From contig NZ_JAQTMS010000011.1 of assembly GCF_028714215.1 (NCBI RefSeq), forward strand, positions 41,743 to 105,742: DNA of 64,000 nucleotides, given 5' to 3'. The stretch's first letter is position 1; each line of letters opens with the position of its first letter. The position numbers and the translations under genes are program-made. The stretch comes from Rhodoferax sp. Its GTDB lineage: Bacteria; Pseudomonadota; Gammaproteobacteria; Burkholderiales; Burkholderiaceae_C. Of this stretch, positions 43,101 to 50,870 are shown piece after piece. The notes below the pieces were generated by a model that ran no database searches, was not told the origin of the DNA, and was given only the letters and a program-made list of their open reading frames with translations.

Positions 43101-43721
43101 ATGAAAAATGATGTCACCAATATCCTGGTCGTCGGCGTGGGCGGCCAGGGCGTCATGACGGCCACCGAAATTCTGGCCGAAGCCGCCATTTCGCTGGGCC
43201 ACGACGTCAAGAAGACCGAGGTTGCCGGCATGTCGCAGCGCGGCGGTGTGGTCAGCTCGCACCTGCGCTTCGGAGCCAAGGTACTGTCGCCCAAGATCGC
43301 CCCCGGCGCGGCCGACATCCTGGTCGGCTTCGAGTCGGCCGAGGCCTTGCGCTGGAGCCATTACCTGAAGCCAGGCGGACTGGTTCTGATGAACACGGCA
43401 CGCCTGGTGCCACCGGTGGTGAGCAGCGGTCTGTATGCCTACCCGGCTGACCCGGTGGCCCAGATTCGCGCTCTCGGCATCGAGGTGCATGCGTTCGACG
43501 CCCTGGCCATCGCCAAGCAACTGGGCGACCTGCGCCTGGGCAACAGCGTCATGCTGGGCGCCATTGCGGACCACCTGCCGTTCCGCGCCGAGGTGCTGCT
43601 CGAATCCATACTCAATCGCTTCCGGGCACGAAAACCGGAGATGGTGGAACTCAATCGCCGCGCCTTCAGCGCCGGCCGCGACGCCATCGCCAATTTGGAG
43701 CGGGCCGAAGCGCTGGCGTAA
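43101..43721 (+). CDS. iorB: Indolepyruvate ferredoxin oxidoreductase, beta subunit
   Basis: 206-residue gamma-domain-type subunit. VVGVGGQGVMTATEILAEAA near the N-terminus and KKTEVAGMSQRGGVVSSHLR are diagnostic for IorB and related 2-oxoacid oxidoreductases. It pairs with IorA, two bases upstream. The ATG at 43101 is the natural start, since the longer frame lies within iorA. Confidence 0.92.
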   Translation: MKNDVTNILVVGVGGQGVMTATEILAEAAISLGHDVKKTEVAGMSQRGGVVSSHLRFGAKVLSPKIAPGAADILVGFESAEALRWSHYLKPGGLVLMNTARLVPPVVSSGLYAYPADPVAQIRALGIEVHAFDALAIAKQLGDLRLGNSVMLGAIADHLPFRAEVLLESILNRFRARKPEMVELNRRAFSAGRDAIANLERAEALA

Positions 43722-43727
43722 CGAAGC

Positions 43728-43749
43728 GCCCCCTGGCGCTGGGGGGCAC
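43728..43749 (+). terminator. GC-rich hairpin after iorB
   Basis: GCCCCC and GGGGGC form a six-base-pair stem with a seven-base loop directly after the iorB stop. There is no T tract, so an intrinsic terminator is doubtful; the C/G arms resemble the palindrome found inside metX, suggesting a remnant of the same repeat family. Confidence 0.35.
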
Positions 43750-43793
43750 AAGTTGGGTGAGAATAGGTCGATGTCTGAACGATCAAGAAGCAG

Positions 43794-44411
43794 ATGAAGG
43801 CAGCGACCAAGGCCAGAAAGCGCTCTGTGGCGCCCCGGCTGTCACGCGAGGATTGGCTGGATGCGGCCTTCCAGGCCGTGGTGGAAGGCGGCTTCGACAA
43901 CGCGCGTGTGCTGGTAATCGCCAACGCCCTGGGGGTAACGCGGGGAAGTTTTTACTGGCATTTCACCGACCACGCCGACCTGATCGCGGCGCTGCTGGCA
44001 CGCTGGCGCAAGCGCGAGATCGGCATCGACCACGCTTTGCGATCAGAACTCACAGCCGACCCGCAAGCCGATCTGGAGCGGCTGCTGGACGCCGCCCTGG
44101 CCTACGCCGGTGCCGATCTGGAATTCATGCGTTTCGAGCTGGCCTTGCGCGGCCGCGGCCGACGCGACCCGGAGGTGGCCAAGTTGCTGCTGGAGGTGGA
44201 CCAGATGCGCTTCGACCTGTTCGAGCAAAAATTCATGCGCCTGACCGGCGACAAAAAGATGGCGGCCGAATTGGCTGCCCTGTTCTACCTGGCCATTGTC
44301 GGCAGTCATCAGGCGCTGAGCCGACCGTCCAGCCCGCCGCAGGCGAAGGACTACCTGAAAGGCATCATCGCCAAGTTTCTGATTCACGGCCAAGCGCCGG
44401 CCCCAGCTTAA
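43794..44411 (+). CDS. TetR family transcriptional regulator
   Basis: 205-residue regulator. The helix-turn-helix domain (DWLDAAFQAVVEGGFDNARV then IANALGVTRGSFYWHFTDHA) occupies residues 18-65, with a helical ligand domain after it. It follows iorB by 72 bases on the same strand and has no divergent partner, so its target is not clear; it may act on iorAB or on distant genes. It is the last gene before a region of lower GC. Confidence 0.88.
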   Translation: MKAATKARKRSVAPRLSREDWLDAAFQAVVEGGFDNARVLVIANALGVTRGSFYWHFTDHADLIAALLARWRKREIGIDHALRSELTADPQADLERLLDAALAYAGADLEFMRFELALRGRGRRDPEVAKLLLEVDQMRFDLFEQKFMRLTGDKKMAAELAALFYLAIVGSHQALSRPSSPPQAKDYLKGIIAKFLIHGQAPAPA

Positions 44412-44570
44412 CGCTCCAGGATCGCGACGTTTGCCTTCACGGTGTGCGCAAAATTCCCCCAGCACATCGATCATTGTGACCGAATGACCAACTGCCGACA
44501 CCGGCGCTATAGTTGAACCTGCAATCGCGCCACTTTGCCAATTTAGGTGACACGATATAAGGGGACGCCA
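44412..44570. other. Non-coding interval at the edge of the cassette-like region
   Basis: No gene, terminator or repeat is clear in this stretch. A GTTGAAC at 44514 fits the attC/attI right-core pattern GTTRRRY, but a single seven-base match is expected by chance. Confidence 0.3.
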
Positions 44571-44750
44571 ATGACAAGAATTTTTCCGAAAGCAACATGG
44601 CAAGCCGAGACAAAAAGCGACTTGCAGTGCACTGCATTCGCTCGCATCCGGTGGCGCCTTTGGAACATGTCCGGTCGGACAGGATGGGCTCACCAGAATA
44701 TCGGACGATCTACATCACTTTATGCATCTAATACGGAGACTATCGAATGA
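44571..44750 (+). CDS. Possible small ORF, unknown
   Basis: 59 codons starting MTRIFPKATWQAE, with AAGGGG eight bases before the ATG and a four-base ATGA overlap with the following gene. Composition is odd (many W, R, T) and no homologue is recognised. It may be a real small gene in the cassette-like region or a chance frame. Confidence 0.25.
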   Translation: MTRIFPKATWQAETKSDLQCTAFARIRWRLWNMSGRTGWAHQNIGRSTSLYASNTETIE

Positions 44751-45106
44751 CTGACGCCGCTTGGGCTCTCGCTGGGGTTGTAGTTGGTTCTCTCGGAACG
44801 GGGTTGTTCAACCTGCTTCTCCAACAGAATCAATTTCGTAACAACAAGGATATGTTCTTCCTCCAAAACAAGAGCACCGAAATCGTCAAGAGTTTCCTCA
44901 CGGAGATGCTCAGCCACAAGAGTTACACCGACCGGTCTCTTGCTGCGCTCAAGGCTCCAATTGGCGGCTACAGCGATGACGAAATACGTCAACTCCTTCA
45001 CGAGGTTGGTGCCAAGAAAACTTCTCGTGATGACGGCTCTGAGTGGTGGTATCTCTTGTCACGTCAAGAAGAGCGTTTAGCCAAGCGGCAAACGCGCGAT
45101 GCATAG
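44747..45106 (+). CDS. Small protein with N-terminal membrane segment, unknown (cassette-like)
   Basis: 119 residues: a hydrophobic helix at about 7-26 (WALAGVVVGSLGTGLFNLLL) and then a polar, charged domain (SFLTEMLSHKSYTDRSLAALK, RDDGSEWWYLLSRQEERLAK), probably cytoplasmic and partly helical. I do not recognise the family. GC and codon choice are visibly lower than in neighbours. Its stop is overlapped by a 15-base inverted repeat that matches fused attC core sites, so it looks like an integron gene cassette. The ATG at 44747 has a modest upstream GGAGA. Confidence 0.65.
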   Translation: MTDAAWALAGVVVGSLGTGLFNLLLQQNQFRNNKDMFFLQNKSTEIVKSFLTEMLSHKSYTDRSLAALKAPIGGYSDDEIRQLLHEVGAKKTSRDDGSEWWYLLSRQEERLAKRQTRDA

Positions 45107-45120
45107 CTCAACCGTTGGGC
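45106..45120 (+). repeat. Collapsed attC-like site (R'' and R' cores fused)
   Basis: GCTCAAC and GTTGGGC, separated by one base, match the attC outer core consensus sequences RYYYAAC and GTTRRRY exactly and are inverted to each other. They lie directly at the stop of one small gene and seven bases before the start of the next. A normal attC would have about 45 or more bases between them, so this appears to be an internal deletion. Alone the match could be chance; the complete site at 45511 strengthens it. Confidence 0.5.
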
Positions 45121-45126
45121 TTCACG

Positions 45127-45504
45127 ATGAATCCGACCGCGCTTGGCTTGGCACTGTTGCCAACTGCCGTTCTAATCGGTGCGGCTTACTGGCGTTTCAA
45201 AGTACGCTTGGCACATACGCCTCTCACGGTCGTTGCGTTCTCCTTCGGGCTTGCCTTGGCAGCACTGGTTGTCGCGGTTTCGGCAACCTATTCATTGCGC
45301 GTTCTGTCGGCTGCACAAGGTTCAAATGGACTTGTGGCCATCCCACTGTTGGTGTACGCTGCCTCCCTCACCGCCATGGGCAGGCGGAGCAAGCTCTCCG
45401 TACCGGCGCTGGTCCTGGGTGGGGCTGTTGGCATTGTTCCAATGTACTTTGTCGGTTTCTATGTCTGGCTCTTGGCGGCGTGCAGCTTTGGAGACTGCCT
45501 GTGA
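45127..45504 (+). CDS. Small integral membrane protein, unknown (cassette-like)
   Basis: 125 residues with four hydrophobic stretches: about 4-19, 31-50, 58-78 and 95-118, with short basic loops (RFKVRLAH, MGRRSKLS). No family recognised. The ATG at 45127 comes seven bases after the collapsed attC-like site, and the stop is six bases before a full attC-like site, the usual layout of an integron gene cassette carrying one promoterless gene. Confidence 0.65.
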   Translation: MNPTALGLALLPTAVLIGAAYWRFKVRLAHTPLTVVAFSFGLALAALVVAVSATYSLRVLSAAQGSNGLVAIPLLVYAASLTAMGRRSKLSVPALVLGGAVGIVPMYFVGFYVWLLAACSFGDCL

Positions 45505-45510
45505 TGCGAA

Positions 45511-45563
45511 GCCCAGCGTTCCAGCGGACCGCCTTCGGCAGCCACTGAACTCAAACATTGGGC
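45511..45563 (+). repeat. attC-like (59-base element) recombination site
   Basis: 53 bases with attC architecture: outer boxes GCCCAGC and ATTGGGC are near-complementary (one departure each from RYYYAAC and GTTRRRY); the inner arms TTCCAGCGG and CCACTGAA pair with one extrahelical base, as the L boxes of attC do; the centre GCCTTCGGC is a short hairpin. The closing ACTGAACTCAAACATTGGGC strongly resembles the attC end found in many aadA-type cassettes. Located just after a cassette-like gene. No intI is present within the window. Confidence 0.72.
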
Positions 45564-45593
45564 GTCAAGATTCCCACCACCCCGAGGTTTTGC

Positions 45594-46163
45594 ATGACCG
45601 CAATCGAGATCCATCCCCTGTCGCCGGATCGTACGGCCGACTTCATGGCGTTCTTCGAGGGCGAAGCGTTCAGCGACAACCCGAAGTGGTCGTCGTGCTA
45701 CTGCCAATGCTTTTACGAAGATCATTCGAAAGTTCATTGGCCCAGCCGAACGGCTGCGGAAAACCGTGCGTGCGCGAGTCAGCGCATCGCCAATGGTCAG
45801 ATGCAGGGGCTGCTCGCCTACCGTGAAGGCCAGGTGGTCGGCTGGTGCAATGCGGCACCGCGTGCGCTGCTTCACGCGCTCGACGCCGAGCCTATAGCGA
45901 AGCCGGAACGGGTCGGCACGATCCTGTGTTTTCTGGTGGCGCCAAGCGCCAGAGGCCAAGGCGTTGCCACTGCTTTGCTCCAGGCGGCCTGCGAATACCT
46001 GCTGCGGCAAGGCCTCCAGTCGGTGGAGGCGAACCCCCGCCCCAACGCGAAAGGAACAGCCGAGAATCATTTCGGGCCGCTGGGCATGTACCTTGCCGCC
46101 GGTTTCACGGTGCGCCGCACCGATGATGACGGCAGTGTCTGGGTAGGCAAGGCGCTGGGATAG
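45594..46163 (+). CDS. GNAT family N-acetyltransferase
   Basis: 189-residue acetyltransferase. The acetyl-CoA-binding motif A is ILCFLVAPSARGQGVATALL (about residues 105-124), with Q/R-x2-G/A in ARGQGVA, and motif B follows as LGMYLAAGFTVRR. An unusual N-terminal cluster SSCYCQCFY carries three cysteines. It starts 30 bases after the attC-like site, and GNAT genes are common in cassettes, but no second attC is seen after its stop. Substrate unknown. Confidence 0.83.
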   Translation: MTAIEIHPLSPDRTADFMAFFEGEAFSDNPKWSSCYCQCFYEDHSKVHWPSRTAAENRACASQRIANGQMQGLLAYREGQVVGWCNAAPRALLHALDAEPIAKPERVGTILCFLVAPSARGQGVATALLQAACEYLLRQGLQSVEANPRPNAKGTAENHFGPLGMYLAAGFTVRRTDDDGSVWVGKALG

Positions 46164-46251
46164 GCGTCGGGTCTGGTATCACCCTGCACCCCACGAACTC
46201 CGCGCTTTTACCCTACCATCACGTCCTCCATGCCATCACGAAAGGGTGCCA

Positions 46252-47136
46252 ATGACTACACCGACGACGGATAGCGAAACCGTCAAGCAATCTCGCGCCG
46301 TCGAGCGGCTGATTGCCGGGCAGACCACCTCGGACGGTGCCGGCGTCAAACTGACCCGGGTGCTGACGCAGGATCTGCAGCGCCGGCTGGATCCGTTCCT
46401 GATGCTGGACGCCTTTGGCAGCGACGACCCGGATGATTACATCGCCGGTTTTCCGGACCATCCGCACCGTGGCTTCGAGACTGTGACTTACATGATCGCC
46501 GGTCGCATGCGGCACCGCGACAGCGCCGGGCACGAAGGCTTGCTGGAGGGCGGCGGCGTGCAGTGGATGACCGCCGGCCGGGGTGTGATTCATTCTGAAA
46601 TTCCGCAGCAGGCCGATGGCGTGATGGAAGGTTTTCAGCTCTGGCTCAACCTGCCGGCGCGCGACAAGATGATGGCGCCCTGGTACCGCGACTTCAAGGC
46701 CGCTGATTTGCCCCGCTTCGTCACTGGGCAAGGCGTGGCGGTGACGGTGATTGCGGGCAGCAGCCACGGCGTCACCGGTGCCGTGACGCGCGATGCGACG
46801 GCGCCGCTTTACCTGGACCTCCATTTACCGGCCGGCACTTCCTTCGACCAAATCTTGCCAGTGGGTCACAACGCTTTTGTTTATGTCTACCGCGGCCAGA
46901 TCAGCATTGCCGGGCAAACGGTACCGGCACAGCGCATGGCCTTGCTGGCCAATGAGGCGCAGGCCGATGGCGTGGCGATGCTAGCCGGTGCCAACGCCAG
47001 GGTGTTGCTGATCGCGGGCCAGCCACTGAAGGAGCCGATTGCCCAGCACGGCCCGTTTGTGATGAACACCCAGCAGGAACTTCACCAGGCCGTTCGGGAC
47101 ATGCGTGAGGGCCGCCTGGGCGAGTTCGCACCATGA
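46252..47136 (+). CDS. Pirin family protein
   Basis: 294-residue bicupin. The N-terminal cupin keeps the metal-binding histidines in FPDHPHRGFETVTYM and the pair H/E in GVIHSEIP (about residues 60-125). The C-terminal pirin domain follows, with GHNAFVYVYRG. Bacterial pirins include quercetinase-type dioxygenases and proteins that bind pyruvate dehydrogenase; the role here is unknown. The ATG at 46252 follows AAAGGG; a GTG two codons earlier is less likely. Overlaps the next cupin gene by ATGA. Confidence 0.9.
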   Translation: MTTPTTDSETVKQSRAVERLIAGQTTSDGAGVKLTRVLTQDLQRRLDPFLMLDAFGSDDPDDYIAGFPDHPHRGFETVTYMIAGRMRHRDSAGHEGLLEGGGVQWMTAGRGVIHSEIPQQADGVMEGFQLWLNLPARDKMMAPWYRDFKAADLPRFVTGQGVAVTVIAGSSHGVTGAVTRDATAPLYLDLHLPAGTSFDQILPVGHNAFVYVYRGQISIAGQTVPAQRMALLANEAQADGVAMLAGANARVLLIAGQPLKEPIAQHGPFVMNTQQELHQAVRDMREGRLGEFAP

Positions 47137-47633
47137 CAGCCACGGCCCGAACCTACATAGCCGCGCTCGGGTTGCAGGCGCATCCGGAAGGTGGCTTTTT
47201 CAGGGAGACTTACCGCAGCGATCAAACGATGGCGGTGGCGGCGGCTGATGGAACCATTGTTCGAAGAAACGTCTGCACCGGGATCTACTTTCTGCTGGAG
47301 CAAGGCAACTTCTCCGCCTTTCACCGCATCAAATCCGATGAGATGTGGCATTTCTACGCCGGCCAGGCGCTGGAGGTACTGGAACTGACCGCCACCGGCG
47401 AACTGCGCTGCACCCGTCTGGGGCCCGACGTCTTGCGAGGCGATGTTCCTCAATACGTGGTGCCGGCCAACACCTGGTTCGCCGCCCGTGTCGCGGCCGA
47501 TAGCGCATTTGCGCTGGTCGGCTGCACGGTGGCGCCGGGCTTTGATTTCGCCGATTTTTGTCTGGCGCAGCGAGAGGCTTTATCGGCAAGTTTTCCGCAA
47601 CACAGTCGGCTCATTGCCGAGCTGACCCGCTAA
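47133..47633 (+). CDS. Cupin domain protein, DUF985 family
   Basis: 166-residue single-domain cupin of the DUF985/YML079-like family. The family pattern is clear: LQAHPEGGFFRETYRS near residue 15, TGIYFLLEQGNFSAFHRIKS, and DEMWHFYAGQALE. Structures in this family show a closed barrel that may bind small ligands; no activity is established. Translationally coupled to the pirin gene by a four-base overlap, which suggests the two cupins act together. Confidence 0.88.
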   Translation: MTATARTYIAALGLQAHPEGGFFRETYRSDQTMAVAAADGTIVRRNVCTGIYFLLEQGNFSAFHRIKSDEMWHFYAGQALEVLELTATGELRCTRLGPDVLRGDVPQYVVPANTWFAARVAADSAFALVGCTVAPGFDFADFCLAQREALSASFPQHSRLIAELTR

Positions 47634-47651
47634 CGTAGCTATCGGTTTGCC

Positions 47652-48611
47652 TTAAAGACCGCGCTGCCAGGCCGGGCGCAGGCCGGCGGCGTCGGGGCGG
47701 CCGATGGCAGTTCTGACCTCCTGCAACAAGCGCTCTTTTTCGGCCCCCAAAACACCTTTGAGGACCAGCCAGTTGGACGCATGGTCGCTGCGAAACACGG
47801 TGCGCTTGAGTTCCAGGGCTTGCAGGAATTGTTCCATCTCGGCAAACAGCTGCTGCTGATCGAGCGGCTCCCATTGCGGAAATCCCTGGCGGAATCTGGC
47901 CTCGCCCTGGGGAAAGCTGACCACCAGCGTTGCCAGAAATTCTGGTTGGGTCAAATTGACCAGGCGGGCCGAGTTTTCCGCATGCTGCTGTGACAGCAGG
48001 CGACCACCCAGGCCGTTCAGCAACATCACCGAACGCGCGATGCCGGCGGCGCCCAATTTGTCCAGGGCGTCCCGGGTGGTCTCGGAAGTTTCACCCTTGT
48101 TGACCTTCTGCAGCACCTCGTCGTCGCCCGACTCGGCGCCGACGTAGACCAGGGATAAACCCGCCTCGTGCAACTCCAGCAACTCCGGCACCGATTTATT
48201 GCGCAGGTTGCGCGGCAGGCAGTAGCTGGAGATGCGCCGGACTTTGGGCAGATGTTCCTTGATCGCCGCCAGCACGCCCATCAGGCGCCGGGTCGACAAC
48301 ACCATGGCGTCGCCATCGCCCAGAAAGACCCGCTGCACCTGGTCGGCGAACTGTTCGCCGCAGCGCCGGATGGCGTCCAGCGTCTCCTGTTCATCGCGGG
48401 CGCGAAACTTCTTTTGCGGCGCCGTGTACATCTCGCAGTAAGTGCACTTGTTCCAGGAACAGCCGTCGGTGACCGGCAGGATCAGGGACTGCGCTTCGCT
48501 GGGCGGGCGAAACACCGGGTTGACATAGCGGATGGGGAAATCTTGCTTCACGGGCTGGATTGTGCACACAGAAATCGATGCATCGTGCAACCCGTGACCT
48601 GAAAGCACCAT
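47652..48611 (-). CDS. Radical SAM protein, Elp3-like domain
   Basis: 319-residue radical SAM enzyme. The cluster motif CSWNKCTYC (CX4... read as C-x4-C-x2-C) lies at about residues 51-59 after LILPVTDG, followed by VYVGAESGDDEVLQKVNKGE typical of the Elp3/MiaB/NifB domain. Family members of this length are of unknown function. The ATG at 48611 touches the T tract of the terminator of the upstream gene, leaving no room for a promoter; a GTG at 48551, just before the conserved KQDFPIRYVNPVF, is a good alternative start. Confidence 0.86.
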   Translation of the reverse strand: MVLSGHGLHDASISVCTIQPVKQDFPIRYVNPVFRPPSEAQSLILPVTDGCSWNKCTYCEMYTAPQKKFRARDEQETLDAIRRCGEQFADQVQRVFLGDGDAMVLSTRRLMGVLAAIKEHLPKVRRISSYCLPRNLRNKSVPELLELHEAGLSLVYVGAESGDDEVLQKVNKGETSETTRDALDKLGAAGIARSVMLLNGLGGRLLSQQHAENSARLVNLTQPEFLATLVVSFPQGEARFRQGFPQWEPLDQQQLFAEMEQFLQALELKRTVFRSDHASNWLVLKGVLGAEKERLLQEVRTAIGRPDAAGLRPAWQRGL

Positions 48612-48644
48612 AAAAAAACACCCCCGGCCAAGCGGTCGGGGGTG
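48612..48644 (-). terminator. Intrinsic terminator of the 48665 membrane-protein gene
   Basis: On the minus strand an 11-base-pair stem with one mismatch (CACCCCC arm at 48619-48629, GGGGGTG arm at 48634-48644, four-base loop) is followed directly by seven T residues. It lies 20 bases after the stop of the gene at 48665. Confidence 0.85.
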
Positions 48645-48664
48645 CCTGAAGGGTGATTTGAAAT

Positions 48665-49048
48665 TCAGGCGGGAAGCTTCGGTGCCCGGTAGGCCTGATA
48701 GCCGATTCTGGCAATCATCGCGATGCCGACGAAGGGAAGCAGCACCGCATAGACCAGACCGATGAACGGAGCCGCTGCAAACAGCACAGCCTTCCTGGCA
48801 GCGATCAGGGCGTGATAAGTTGCCGGGGCTTTGACCAGCGCCTTGCCACCGATCCAGGCCAGCATGGCAAGTCCGACGAAGGGCAATGCCACGGCGTAGA
48901 CCAAACCGATGAAGGGAGCGGCCACGAACAGGGCCAGGTTCTTCAGGAACCGTGCAACTGTGGCGATTTCTGCCTTGTTGGGAAGAAGCCAGCCGAGATT
49001 GACAACTGGATAGCCGATTTGACCGGCGATGTGGAGTGTTGCAGCCAT
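48665..49048 (-). CDS. Small membrane protein with a tandem transmembrane repeat, unknown
   Basis: 127 residues. Residues 40-67 (from LFVAAPFIGLVYAVALPFVG) and 89-116 (from LFAAAPFIGLVYAVLLPFVG) are nearly the same, 49 residues apart: an internal duplication of a hydrophobic hairpin. The linker VKAPATYHALIAARKA is basic. No family recognised. AAGGAG sits eight bases before the ATG and a strong terminator follows, so it is a single well-expressed unit. Confidence 0.78.
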   Translation of the reverse strand: MAATLHIAGQIGYPVVNLGWLLPNKAEIATVARFLKNLALFVAAPFIGLVYAVALPFVGLAMLAWIGGKALVKAPATYHALIAARKAVLFAAAPFIGLVYAVLLPFVGIAMIARIGYQAYRAPKLPA

Positions 49049-49063
49049 GATATTTCTCCTTAA

Positions 49064-49384
49064 AAGGTCATTTGATTCAGATGAAATACTCTACGCATAG
49101 CCCGTGCCAACCTCACAGAAGAAGAAAAAGTTCAATTGAATCAAAGAGTTGCGTCTATGGCTTGCGCTGAAAGGCAAACACCGGCCGCGCTGATCGCCAT
49201 GGCGGGTATATTTTTTTCAGGCACCAGGGACGATTGCGAAGCTAAAACCTCAGCAAAATCAAAGCGTTACACAAACTTGGCGAAAAATAAATTTTCTATT
49301 CAGCCAATCGACCTTTGGCGCCATGGCGGTCATGCCGGAGCCTGCTGATTCCCGCCCAAGAACTGCTTTGGAATGAGGTAGCCG
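49064..49384. other. Intergenic stretch of lower GC, no gene recognised
   Basis: About 320 bases with more A and T than the surroundings. A 70-codon frame at 49136-49348 has no good ribosome-binding site and no recognised content. The part nearest 49064 likely holds the promoter of the divergent-facing membrane-protein gene. Nothing else is supported. Confidence 0.4.
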
Positions 49385-50824
49385 TCAGTCGCGGTCTGTC
49401 TTCGTACTCTTACCCTTGACGCGACTGCGGGCAGGTGTTTTGACCGGGGCGGTTTTTGTTTTGACGCGCGAAGGCAGCAGTGCCTGTTCCAGCTCGGCAA
49501 TCGACTCGTCGGTGTAGTCCAGCATGCGCTGCAAAGCCGGCACCGAGCGGCGGCAGGCGATGTAGCCGAAGCCCAGCTTGTCGGCGTAACCGCTGATCGT
49601 GATGTTCAGCGCCAGGTATTGCGTCGGGATGGAGACCGGGTAGACCTCGTCGAGCCGGGCACCGTTCAGGAACAGCGTTTCACGCGCACCCGGAACGTTC
49701 GAGATGATGACGTTGAACAGCGGGTGCTGCCTAGCGCTGCCGGTCAGCATGGCAGCCCCCATGGGGGAGATCGAGGTGATGCCGTGCGCCAGTTTTTGCA
49801 GGCGCGGCATGCTCCTGAGCCGCTCCTTGGCTTGGCTGGTCGATTGCACGATGCGCGCCAGACGCTTGAGCGGATCGCTCAGATGGGTGGCCAGATTCGC
49901 CAGCAGCAGCGAGACCTGGTTGCCGCCGGCATCGGTCTCGCCCCGCAGCGAGACCGGCACCATGGCAATCAGCGGCTTCCTCGGCAGCGCTTTTTGCGCT
50001 TGCAGGTACTTGCGCAGGGCACCGGCGCAAATCGCCAGCGTGATGTCGTTGACGGTGGCACCGGCGGCCTCGCCCAGGCGCTTGAAGCGCGCCAGCGAAT
50101 AGGACTGAGCGGCAAAGCGCCGGGAGCCCGATATCTCGACGTTGAAAGGGGTCGGCGGCGCCTGAAACGGCAGGGCCGCCGCGTCGTCGCCTTGGCCCAG
50201 GTGCAGCAGGTCAAACAGCCCGCTGCCGATGCCCGGCAGGATCTCGCGCCCGGCCCGCGCGGCATTGGCCAGTTGCGCCAGCAGGCCCGGCGGCGACCGT
50301 TTGGAAGTGCTCTGCTGCTCATATTTCTGCGTCCACAACGGCGGCTTGTTTTCTTCTGCCGTCAGTGACAAACCTTGCGCCATGATTCTGGCGCCGCTGA
50401 CGCCGTCCACCAGGGCATGATGGATTTTGATGTAAGTGGCAAAGCGGCCCTCCGGCAAACCTTCAATCACATAAGCCTCCCAGAGCGGGCGGTTGCGGTC
50501 CATCAGGTTGCCGTGCAGGCGCGACACCATGGCCAGCAGTTCCCGGATGCGTCCGGGGCGCGGCAAAGCCAGGTGCCGCAGGTGGTAGTCCAGCTCGAAT
50601 TCTTCGTCCTCCTCCCAGTACCACAGGCCCAGCCGCAGAACGGGGCGCAGATTGAAAGGCGACTGGGCCGCCAGATGCTGGCGCCACTCGGCCAGCAGTT
50701 CGGCGATGAAATCAGGGCCGGCCCCAGGTGGCGGCGTATACAGGTTGAGGCCCGCCACATGCATCGGTTGATGGCGCGTTTCCATCCACAGGAAGGCGGA
50801 GTCGGTCGGGTTGAGGGCTTGCAT
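49385..50824 (-). CDS. Wax ester synthase/diacylglycerol acyltransferase (WS/DGAT)
   Basis: 479-residue acyltransferase that makes wax esters and/or triacylglycerol from acyl-CoA. The catalytic HHxxxDG motif is HHALVDG at residues 135-141, and the later family motifs VNDITLAICAGALRKYL and NVIISNVPG are in place. The C-terminal tail from about 450 is basic (RVKTKTAPVKTPARSRVKGK), unusual and likely disordered. Followed at short distance upstream by a DUF1254 gene on the same strand; a functional link is not shown. Suggests the organism stores neutral lipids. Confidence 0.92.
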   Translation of the reverse strand: MQALNPTDSAFLWMETRHQPMHVAGLNLYTPPPGAGPDFIAELLAEWRQHLAAQSPFNLRPVLRLGLWYWEEDEEFELDYHLRHLALPRPGRIRELLAMVSRLHGNLMDRNRPLWEAYVIEGLPEGRFATYIKIHHALVDGVSGARIMAQGLSLTAEENKPPLWTQKYEQQSTSKRSPPGLLAQLANAARAGREILPGIGSGLFDLLHLGQGDDAAALPFQAPPTPFNVEISGSRRFAAQSYSLARFKRLGEAAGATVNDITLAICAGALRKYLQAQKALPRKPLIAMVPVSLRGETDAGGNQVSLLLANLATHLSDPLKRLARIVQSTSQAKERLRSMPRLQKLAHGITSISPMGAAMLTGSARQHPLFNVIISNVPGARETLFLNGARLDEVYPVSIPTQYLALNITISGYADKLGFGYIACRRSVPALQRMLDYTDESIAELEQALLPSRVKTKTAPVKTPARSRVKGKSTKTDRD

Positions 50825-50870
50825 GGCTTGGGTTCTTTCAGCGTTGCCTGAGCGCCAGTGTAGTGACCAA

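Noticed and set aside
44668-44681. TGTCCG-GT-CGGACA dyad within the cassette-like region
   Set aside because: Six-base arms with no linked regulator or promoter; too little to call an operator.
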